Assembly: GCA_024399015.1 (NCBI GenBank)
Contig: JAKSIC010000015.1
Location: 1 to 64,000, forward strand
Length of the DNA: 64,000 nt
Source of the DNA: Fibrobacter sp.
GTDB lineage: Bacteria > Fibrobacterota > Fibrobacteria > Fibrobacterales > Fibrobacteraceae
Direction: 5' to 3'
Part shown: positions 57,542 to 64,000 of the stretch, one piece after another
Layout of the letters: every line of letters starts with the position of its first letter
How positions within the stretch are numbered: position 1 is the first letter of the stretch
Notes under the pieces: model-generated
Databases searched by the model: none
Told to the model about the DNA's origin: nothing
Seen by the model: the letters and a program-made list of their open reading frames with translations, nothing else
Made by a program: the position numbers and the translations under genes

Positions 57542-60202
57542 TTGTGTTCTACAAAAATGCGTGATATGAAAAATCAAGAATTGCTACTTCCTGTGGGAAC
57601 CTGGGACATGTTGGAAGCCGCCGTCAAGAACGGGGCCGATGCCGTTTACTTTGGTGTGCCCCACTGGAATGCCCGCGGCCGCACCGAGGACTTCTCCTTC
57701 GAAGATGTGGGAGCAATGATCCGCTATGCACGCTCCCACGGGGTCCGTAGCTTTTTGGCCATGAACGTTCTCGTGTTTGAACGTGAACTTCAGCAGTTGC
57801 CGGAATTCTTGGAACAGATTATTGCGCTGGAACCGGATGCATTTATTATCCAGGACATCGGTCTTGCCCGATTGATTCGTGCCATTTGCCCGAACCAGGA
57901 AATTCACGCCAGCACCCAGATGACCTTGGCCAGCGCCGAGGGCGTAAACCTGGTGAAGCCCATCGGATTTAACCGCGCTGTCTTGAGTCGTGAACTTTCC
58001 GCAAAACAGATTGCCGCGGTCAAGGCAGGCACCGACCTGGAAATTGAAGTCTTTATACACGGTGCCTTGTGTGTTTCCTATTCGGGACAGTGCCTCACCA
58101 GCGAAAACTTCGGTGGACGTTCCGCAAACCGCGGGCAATGCGCCCAGAGTTGCCGCCTTCCCTACCGCATTTTCGTGGACGGAAAGGAATACACCGAAAC
58201 CAATGCGCAGTACTTGTTCAGCACCCGGGATTTGTGCGCCTTGCCTAAATTGGCGGAACTGCGGGAGGCCGGGGTCGAGTCTTTGAAAGTGGAAGGCCGC
58301 TTGAAGAGCCCCGAATACGTGGCTGCAGTGACTAGGGCATATAGGAAAGCTTTGAATAACCTTGGCAACGCTAGTGACCGCGCGGACCTTGGTCTGGATT
58401 ACAAGGACAAGGAACCGCTGGAAGTGTTGTTCTCCCGCGGTCTTTCCACTGGCTGGCTGGACGGCGACAACCATCAGGAACTGGTGAACGGAACCTTCAG
58501 CAATCACCACGGTATGTACCTGGGTAAGGTTGTTAAGGTGGAACGGGGTTCTGTTTTCGTTGCACTGGACGACACCAAGGAAATTGGCGTTCCCTGCGCA
58601 GGCGATGGCATCTTGTTTGAAGACGCCACCTTCGGCGTAAGCACTGGTAGCCGTTTGTACGGCGCCCAGATGGTGCAGAATCCTCACACGAAGCGTGGTG
58701 ACGGAATGCGCGGGAAGGGACCCATGTTGCGCCTGGATTTCGGTCGCGATTTCGATATGCGAGACATCGGCCGCAATATGGACGTGTTCCGCAACGACTC
58801 CCCCGCCCTTGAAAAAGAGCTGCGTAAGACGTTCACGGACCGCAACCAGGAAACGAAGCGCCCCGTAAATATGGAATTGACGGGAGCGGTAGGTGAAAAA
58901 CTGACCCTGAAGGTTTGGCTCGCTGGCGTTACCCTGATGCAGGGGGCGGACAAGGCAGCCATTGTGGAAAGCGAAAACGTTCTGGAAGCAGCGAAGAACG
59001 GGGTGGATCCTTCTGCTATCGAAGCGCTGGCCCGCAAGGAACTGGGCGGCCTCGCCTCCACGCCTTATGAACTTGGAACGCTGATGGTCCGCGTGGACGG
59101 CGCACCTTTCGTTCCTGGAAAGGTGCTGCGCAACATGCGCCAGGCCGCCATCCAGCAGTTGGAAGAAGTCCAATTGCAGTGGAAGGAACTGAACCCAAGC
59201 GCCCGCGACGGCAAGAAGTTCCTGCAGGACATTACCGTAAAGTTCAAGGCCGCGGCAGCAATCGCCAAGAAGAACATTCAGAACGCCTCTACACAGAAGG
59301 CAGAAAACTTCGGCGTCACCGCCAACGTTGCAAAACCGGTTATCTCCGTACTGGTCCGCAACCCAGAGCAGATTTCCGCCCTCAAGGGGCTTGCTATAGA
59401 CAACGTCATTATGGATTTCGACTGGGGTGTTAAATACGACGAACCCCTGCAGCAGATTCGTGATCTCGGTTTCAAGGCGGGCATGGCAACCCTTCGCGTC
59501 CACAAGCCCGGCGAAAACCATTACCTCCGAAAGATTCTGGAACTTTGCCCCGACTTCGCTTTGGTCCGTAACTTGGGCGCCCTCTCCGTTCTTAAGGACA
59601 GCGGAATCCCGCTCACAGGTGACTACAGCCTGAATGCAGCCAACAGCGCCAGCTATGAATGGCTCCTAGACCAAGGACTCACCACGCTTCACCCTTCCTG
59701 GGACTTGAACAGCACCCAGCTTTTCGACTTGCTGGATAGCATTGACGGAAGCCGCCTGGAACTGACGCTCCATCAGTACATGCCCGCCTTCCATTCCGAA
59801 TACTGCGCATTCGCACGCAGCCTCACCACGGGCCGCCGCTTCCCGGAATGCGGAAAGATCTGCACCCAGCACAAGGTTGAAATTCAGGACCACAAGGGCG
59901 AACGCCACTTCCTGCAATCCGATGCAGAATGCCGCAACACTTTGTTCGTAGGCCATCCTCAGTCCGCACTGAAGCTCATGCCGCAGCTCCGTACCGCAGG
60001 CGTAAACCACTTCCGCCTGGAGATGTTGAACGAAGATCCGGAAACAGTCCGCCGCAAGGTGCTGATTTACACCCAGGCAATTCAGGGAAAGATTTCCATT
60101 GAAGACGCCATCCGCGAAGCGGGAATTCAGGAAAAGTACGGCTTAAGCGAAGGTCAGCTTTTCAACGAAAGCACCTGGCAGAACCGCAAGAAGTGTGACT
60201 AG
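57542..60202 (+). CDS. U32-family peptidase-like RNA hydroxylation protein (RlhA/YdcP-like)
   Basis: The 886-residue protein has an N-terminal U32 domain (about 10-300): LLPVGTWDMLEAAVKNGADAV, HASTQMTL, and the family signature EVFIHGALCVSYSGQC with SANRGQCAQSC, probable iron-sulfur cysteines. A middle DUF3656-like part and a second TIM-like region (about 615-860) follow, with CGKICTQH and further cysteines. E. coli U32 proteins RlhA and TrhP/TrhO hydroxylate 23S rRNA or tRNA; the long form fits RlhA-type but substrate is unproved. Start: TTG 57542 has GGAG eight bases upstream; ATG 57566 (MKNQELLLP) is the alternative. Confidence 0.82.
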   Translation: MCSTKMRDMKNQELLLPVGTWDMLEAAVKNGADAVYFGVPHWNARGRTEDFSFEDVGAMIRYARSHGVRSFLAMNVLVFERELQQLPEFLEQIIALEPDAFIIQDIGLARLIRAICPNQEIHASTQMTLASAEGVNLVKPIGFNRAVLSRELSAKQIAAVKAGTDLEIEVFIHGALCVSYSGQCLTSENFGGRSANRGQCAQSCRLPYRIFVDGKEYTETNAQYLFSTRDLCALPKLAELREAGVESLKVEGRLKSPEYVAAVTRAYRKALNNLGNASDRADLGLDYKDKEPLEVLFSRGLSTGWLDGDNHQELVNGTFSNHHGMYLGKVVKVERGSVFVALDDTKEIGVPCAGDGILFEDATFGVSTGSRLYGAQMVQNPHTKRGDGMRGKGPMLRLDFGRDFDMRDIGRNMDVFRNDSPALEKELRKTFTDRNQETKRPVNMELTGAVGEKLTLKVWLAGVTLMQGADKAAIVESENVLEAAKNGVDPSAIEALARKELGGLASTPYELGTLMVRVDGAPFVPGKVLRNMRQAAIQQLEEVQLQWKELNPSARDGKKFLQDITVKFKAAAAIAKKNIQNASTQKAENFGVTANVAKPVISVLVRNPEQISALKGLAIDNVIMDFDWGVKYDEPLQQIRDLGFKAGMATLRVHKPGENHYLRKILELCPDFALVRNLGALSVLKDSGIPLTGDYSLNAANSASYEWLLDQGLTTLHPSWDLNSTQLFDLLDSIDGSRLELTLHQYMPAFHSEYCAFARSLTTGRRFPECGKICTQHKVEIQDHKGERHFLQSDAECRNTLFVGHPQSALKLMPQLRTAGVNHFRLEMLNEDPETVRRKVLIYTQAIQGKISIEDAIREAGIQEKYGLSEGQLFNESTWQNRKKCD

Positions 60203-60215
60203 TTTTCGGCGCAGT

Positions 60216-60821
60216 TTAGCCTTCTGCCTTTTCTTTAGCTTGGGCTTTACCGGCGGCAATGGCTTCCTTAGCCAACTGGTCCACCAGTTCATTCCACTTG
60301 ACACCCGTATGGGCGGCAACCTTCTCGAACTTGACTCGGTGCAGATAAGGCTGAGCCGCAGTCACATAACGCTTGGCAATGTTGCTCTTGGCCTGCCATT
60401 CGCCCTTGGCCCAGCGGGCAATGCCTTCGTAGTCATGGCAAATCACGCCATTCTTGTTGTTGGCATCTAGCCAACGCATAGCCTGGTAGCTAGCCATGAC
60501 TTCGCCGTCGATATTACGGCTCTCTGCTTCAAAGGCGGTCAGACCATTTCCTCGGGCGATTTCCTTGTCATCTTCTGTCACAACAAAAGCCCAGCCGGAA
60601 TAGGGAAATCCCGGAGAGAACGACCCGTCCACAAACACGCGGATTCCACCAGGAGCGGGAGCGGCCATGCCGGAAATCCAAGCCTCCGCCTCAGCCTTCG
60701 TTCCAAAGGATTTGAACAGAACACCCTTCACACCGTGGGTCAGTTTTTCACACTCGTCCCAGGTGGTAACGATTTTACTTTCGGTAGGGGTCTTGATCGC
60801 GTAGAACTTTTGCTTTGCCAT
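60216..60821 (-). CDS. rnhA: Ribonuclease HI with N-terminal hybrid-binding domain
   Basis: The 201-residue protein has an N-terminal viroplasmin/RNase H1 hybrid-binding domain (KFYAIKTPTESKIVTTWDEC, VLFKSFGTKAEAEAWI, residues 4-48). The RNase H domain (about 58-190) has catalytic IRVFVDGSFSPG Asp, NIDGEVMASYQAM Glu, VICHDYEGIARW Asp and KWNELVDQLAKEA Asp. It removes RNA from RNA-DNA hybrids. This eukaryote-like two-domain form is common in anaerobic bacteria. Convergent with the U32 gene. Confidence 0.92.
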   Translation of the reverse strand: MAKQKFYAIKTPTESKIVTTWDECEKLTHGVKGVLFKSFGTKAEAEAWISGMAAPAPGGIRVFVDGSFSPGFPYSGWAFVVTEDDKEIARGNGLTAFEAESRNIDGEVMASYQAMRWLDANNKNGVICHDYEGIARWAKGEWQAKSNIAKRYVTAAQPYLHRVKFEKVAAHTGVKWNELVDQLAKEAIAAGKAQAKEKAEG

Positions 60822-60898
60822 ACGCCAAATTTAGTTTAAACACACAGGACCTGCGCCAATTTTAATATATTTTCTGCTGTATTTGCCTTGGAGAACAA

Positions 60899-61447
60899 GT
60901 GAAGCCCTCGCCATATTTTACAGACCGTTTCAAGTACTTTTTCAAGCGATTCTGCAAAGAGGAATCGTTGTTCAAGTGGTTTGCAGAAAAAGCCGGTGAC
61001 GATTCCGCCCCCTTCAATTTTCCAGAAGCGCTGAAGGGTAACCCCAAGACCTTGGTGATCCTCCCCCGGGAAATGGAGCATGTGGCCACATTTACCCACG
61101 CCATGCCCGACGCATTCTTCAAGAATGCCCTGCTCCTGTCCCACGAATCCATGCACGCATTGGTTTCTGCCAAGCGCGCCCAGGCCATCTACTACAGCGA
61201 CCTGGAATGCCGCTACGGCGAACAAGTTTTCGAGGAAATGGAACAGAAGATCAAGGATTACGCGCCCCAGGTGGTCATCTACCTGGGCAACAGCTTCCTT
61301 CCTAGACTTTACCTGGCCAAGATCAGTGGCGCTCCCTGCAGAATCGGATTCTGCAGCGAGAACAACTATCCGTTCCTGAACCTGAGCCTTCATCCGGACA
61401 AGTCCTCCGAGGCCGCTCTCCTCAGCCAATATTACGGGATTAAGTAA
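60899..61447 (+). CDS. Short GT9-like protein (N-terminal glycosyltransferase lobe only)
   Basis: The 182-residue protein has a helical basic N-terminus, then a Rossmann-like lobe: NPKTLVILPREMEHVATF, MPDAFFKNALLLSH, ECRYGEQVFEEMEQKI, VVIYLGNSFLPRLYLAKISG, ending CRIGFCSENNYPFLNL. The RIGF strand and layout resemble the first half of heptosyltransferases (GT9, usually ~340 residues); the donor-binding second lobe is missing. It could be a degenerate or regulatory relative. GTG start with GGAG eight bases upstream. Its stop shares one base with the PHP gene start (TAATG). Confidence 0.6.
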   Translation: MKPSPYFTDRFKYFFKRFCKEESLFKWFAEKAGDDSAPFNFPEALKGNPKTLVILPREMEHVATFTHAMPDAFFKNALLLSHESMHALVSAKRAQAIYYSDLECRYGEQVFEEMEQKIKDYAPQVVIYLGNSFLPRLYLAKISGAPCRIGFCSENNYPFLNLSLHPDKSSEAALLSQYYGIK

Positions 61448-62319
61448 TGCAGAAAGGTTTCTCCACAATCATCACCGAAAACGGAGGTTATGCAGACTTG
61501 CATCTGCATACCAAGCTTTCCGATGGTTCCCTTGAAGTGGAAGAACTCCTCACCCTTTGCAAGCGCAAGGGCCTCCGCTGCATTTCCATTACGGACCACG
61601 ACAACCTGGACAGCTACAACCTGGCCGTGGAACCCGCCAAGGCCCTGGGCCTTGAAATCCTGCCCGGCATCGAGATTTCCTCCGTTTGGCAGGGCAAGGA
61701 CATCCACATTCTCGGATACTACTGCGACCCCACCAACTTAGCCCTGAACATGGAGCTTCAGGACTTTACCAAGCAGCGAATCACCCGCGTGAAGGCTATC
61801 ATCAAGAAACTGAACGCCCTGAGTATCGACATCACCTTCGAAAAGGTGCTGAGCTACTGCAAGGGTAAGGTCATCGGCCGCCCCCACATCGCCATGTCCC
61901 TGGTGGACGAAGAATACATCGGAAGTTTCTCCGAAGCTTTCACCAAGTACCTGGGCGACGGTTGCGTAGCCTTCGTGGAAAAGAAGGGCCTCAATCCCCA
62001 GCAGACCATCCGCCTTATCGAAAACGCAGGCGGCATCGCGGTGCTCGCCCACCCCTACAAGTCCGGGGTCAGCGACGAGTTCATCGAACAAATGGTGGAA
62101 TGGGGCGTGCAGGGCATGGAAATCTACACCCCGTCCCAGAAGGGCGCCGTGGGCCGCAAGTACAAGGAAATGGCCCAGCACTACGGCCTGGTAGGCACCG
62201 GCGGCTCCGACTTCCACACCGAGAGCGGCACCTACCCTCCCAACTGCACCAAGATGCCCTACACCGTGGTACAGGCCCTTCGCGAACGTCGCGAGAAGTC
62301 CCGCGCAGAATGGTACTAA
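61447..62319 (+). CDS. PHP-domain phosphoesterase (TrpH/RNase AM-like)
   Basis: The 290-residue PHP protein has four metal-binding motifs: ADLHLHTKLSDGS (residues 16-28), ISITDHDNLDSYN (about 52), LPGIEISSVWQGKDIHILGYY (about 76-96), and the late GGIAVLAHPYKSG, GTGGSDFHTESG. Family members cleave 3-prime,5-prime nucleotide bisphosphates or 5-prime ends of RNA. Coupled to the GT9-like gene. Confidence 0.9.
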   Translation: MQKGFSTIITENGGYADLHLHTKLSDGSLEVEELLTLCKRKGLRCISITDHDNLDSYNLAVEPAKALGLEILPGIEISSVWQGKDIHILGYYCDPTNLALNMELQDFTKQRITRVKAIIKKLNALSIDITFEKVLSYCKGKVIGRPHIAMSLVDEEYIGSFSEAFTKYLGDGCVAFVEKKGLNPQQTIRLIENAGGIAVLAHPYKSGVSDEFIEQMVEWGVQGMEIYTPSQKGAVGRKYKEMAQHYGLVGTGGSDFHTESGTYPPNCTKMPYTVVQALRERREKSRAEWY

Positions 62320-62339
62320 CCGCCCGGGGCACGACCACC

Positions 62340-64000
62340 ATGATCGCCAACCGTTATCAATCCAGCTTCGCAATTTTGGCAGCCCTGGTCTTGTTTTTAG
62401 CAACAAGCGTTTTCGCAGATATCCAAAAGCCCAACAAGTACGAGCTGCCGGCGGCACAGGATTCCGTTTACCAGTCCCCCTGGACCATCGACCCCGCCCC
62501 CCGGGAAACCGACGCCGGCCGTTGGGTGCTTCCCCTCCACGAGGTAATGCAACGCACCTACGACATTTCCGGCCAAAAATCCGAATGGCTTTTGGGCACT
62601 TCTATTTTGGGCAACCCGGAACTGGACCCCTACGCCATGGGAATCAGCCAGCTCACCCGCCGCTATCCCAGCAAGCTGGCAGGGCTTTACACCACCCGCC
62701 TGGGCTACGACGGAAGCACCCTCACCTTGAACGGCGAGAACGGTATTCTTTTTGAAGAACGTAAGGGCGTTGCGGTAGACACCCCCGTAGTAGACGTGAA
62801 CTGGGAACGCCCCGCCTTTAGCGGAAACGCTCTGCGCCTGGAATTCAGAAGACTGGTCACCGACTCCGTCACCTTGGACCTGGGAGTCTCCAGCCATTCC
62901 ACCATCAACTCCAAGGAATTCAGCTACGTCAACGTGGCCCACTCTCCGTACTTCGCCTTAGGTCGTGACTCCACCCAGATTCCTTTTGGCGGTAGAAACA
63001 TCGCCATGAACAGCATGCACATCCAGCCCATGCTCACCTGGCGTTTCGGATTCGGTAAGGCCTATGCGAAATTGAACTACATGGATTTGAGGAATGCCGA
63101 CGAGCCCAACCACAAGGTTATCATCGACTCCCTAGATCTTTCCATCCGTAAGTTCCAGACAAATTATTACGTCGTCGACATGAAAACCCGAACCTACGGC
63201 GCAGGGGCTGAATTCTATCCCATCAAGAACTTGACCTTGAGCACCGACATTTCCTACGGCAATCATGAAATCAAGGAAGATTCCCTGCCCAAGTTCACCA
63301 AGAGCGTGAACAATTATATTGACACCAACGGCATCGCCCATTCCGACTATACTTACCAAGACACAATTCTGAAGACAAACTATGAAACCATCCTTGGAAG
63401 TTTCGGTGCCCGCTACAACACATTATTGAATCCTACACTGAAATTCAATTACGAATTCCTGAACACCGAAAAAATCGGTAACGACAAACGCAAGAGCAAA
63501 TATTTCCAGGACCGCGAAGTTGGTTACGCAGAAGTTTCTGACACTTTGTTCGGAGCACTGATGTTCCGCGCCCAGGGCGGTATGCAGCGTAACAGTTCCC
63601 TATTGAACATTGTGGACTTCGCCCCGGCATTCTCCGCAGATGTGCTGGCCCTGCTGCCTTATAGCTTGCGCCTTAGCGGATCCTACCGCCACGACAACAA
63701 GTTCCCTGACGCAAACCAGTTGAAGATTTACGAAACCGGCCGTCTGGCAGTTCCTAACAAGGAGCTGAACTTCGAGGAACGGGACCGTGCCACCATGAAT
63801 CTCGGCTGGCAAAAGCGCGACGTTTTCTACGGTCTCGGATTCCGCTTCGAAAACGCAGACAACCTGATTAAGCCCAACTGGGTCAAGGTGGGCAGACAGT
63901 GGCTGTACAACGGTTTCGTCGACGCAGAAACCTCCATCGACGACGCATTCAAATGGCAGAATATCGACAACGTCAAGTCCATTGACTGGATGCTCCAAGT
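62340..64000 (+). CDS. Putative outer-membrane beta-barrel protein, 3-prime end beyond window
   Basis: An open frame runs from ATG 62340 to the window end (553 codons seen). A signal peptide (AILAALVLFLATSVFA) is followed by about 100 residues rich in Asp/Pro/Trp, then alternating amphipathic strands. The late segment (residues 440-500: LRLSGSYRHDNKFPDANQLK, then GRLAVPNKELNFEERDRATM) resembles the barrel of TonB-dependent receptors, where the phrase NPxLKPExxxxxExG is typical. A plug domain and TonB box are not obvious. Weak ribosome site; it starts 20 bases after the PHP gene and may be in its operon. Confidence 0.65.
   Translation, partial: MIANRYQSSFAILAALVLFLATSVFADIQKPNKYELPAAQDSVYQSPWTIDPAPRETDAGRWVLPLHEVMQRTYDISGQKSEWLLGTSILGNPELDPYAMGISQLTRRYPSKLAGLYTTRLGYDGSTLTLNGENGILFEERKGVAVDTPVVDVNWERPAFSGNALRLEFRRLVTDSVTLDLGVSSHSTINSKEFSYVNVAHSPYFALGRDSTQIPFGGRNIAMNSMHIQPMLTWRFGFGKAYAKLNYMDLRNADEPNHKVIIDSLDLSIRKFQTNYYVVDMKTRTYGAGAEFYPIKNLTLSTDISYGNHEIKEDSLPKFTKSVNNYIDTNGIAHSDYTYQDTILKTNYETILGSFGARYNTLLNPTLKFNYEFLNTEKIGNDKRKSKYFQDREVGYAEVSDTLFGALMFRAQGGMQRNSSLLNIVDFAPAFSADVLALLPYSLRLSGSYRHDNKFPDANQLKIYETGRLAVPNKELNFEERDRATMNLGWQKRDVFYGLGFRFENADNLIKPNWVKVGRQWLYNGFVDAETSIDDAFKWQNIDNVKSIDWMLQ

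Noticed and set aside
57584-59521. 645-codon open frame antisense to the U32 gene
   Set aside because: No recognisable domain; the plus-strand frame has the U32 signature and cysteines.

Overview
The window looks like chromosomal DNA of a Fibrobacter-type bacterium (rumen/gut cellulose degrader, Gram-negative envelope). The evidence is two lipoproteins with long poly-serine linkers and the Fibrobacter succinogenes major paralogous domain (31 and 34 kb), a large GH51 enzyme with N-terminal CBM11-like modules of the endoglucanase F/Cel51A type (44-47 kb), a GLUG-repeat surface protein with a type 9-secretion-like C-terminus (40-43 kb), several outer-membrane barrels, and lipid A genes. I ran no database search: family names come from motifs and recalled family architecture. 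No tRNA, rRNA, CRISPR array or complete insertion sequence was recognised.

Layout. 0-8.4 kb: an Rpn/PD-(D/E)XK nuclease gene behind 42-bp tandem repeats, then a mostly minus-strand block (PTS EIIA, APH-type kinase, YejB-like permease, DapB, small lipoprotein, iron alcohol dehydrogenase, PurB). 8.5-16 kb: lipoprotein, XRE regulator, an operon of nitroreductase + SprT-like + YkgJ-like genes, a TPR lipoprotein/outer-membrane pair, and ruvAB. 16-25 kb: an Omp85-like barrel divergent from an MMPL/RND exporter, an aspartate aminotransferase, then a translationally coupled FHA-ABC exporter and Ser/Thr kinase. 25-28.5 kb: YraN, YciO-type protein, overlapping lpxC-fabZ, and a HigBA-like toxin-antitoxin pair. 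28.5-34 kb: an accessory island holding two copies of a [poly-Ser lipoprotein + LEPR-motif protein] cassette with a second Rpn gene between them; one LEPR copy is broken and carries a 106-bp hairpin-rich insertion. 34-40 kb: lpxD, lipid kinase, gamma-carbonic anhydrase-like, thioesterase, pyridoxal kinase, glgB. 40-49 kb: surface protein, GH51 enzyme, DsbA-like lipoprotein, RF3. 49-55 kb: a diguanylate cyclase, RlmH, phosphoesterase, SlyD, RpiA, and a membrane HD-GYP protein. 55-64 kb: a membrane protein with a disordered tail behind a highly structured ~215-nt leader, two small lipoproteins, a U32 protein, RNase HI, a short GT9-like protein coupled to a PHP phosphoesterase, and an outer-membrane barrel cut by the window end.

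The items most worth a second look are the structured leader at 56.27-56.48 kb, the duplicated lipoprotein/LEPR cassette with its inserted 106-bp element, the FHA-ABC/kinase pair (architecture of mycobacterial Rv1747/PknF but with a discoidin-like outer domain on the kinase), and several families of short intergenic palindromic or word-like repeats placed exactly at gene ends.
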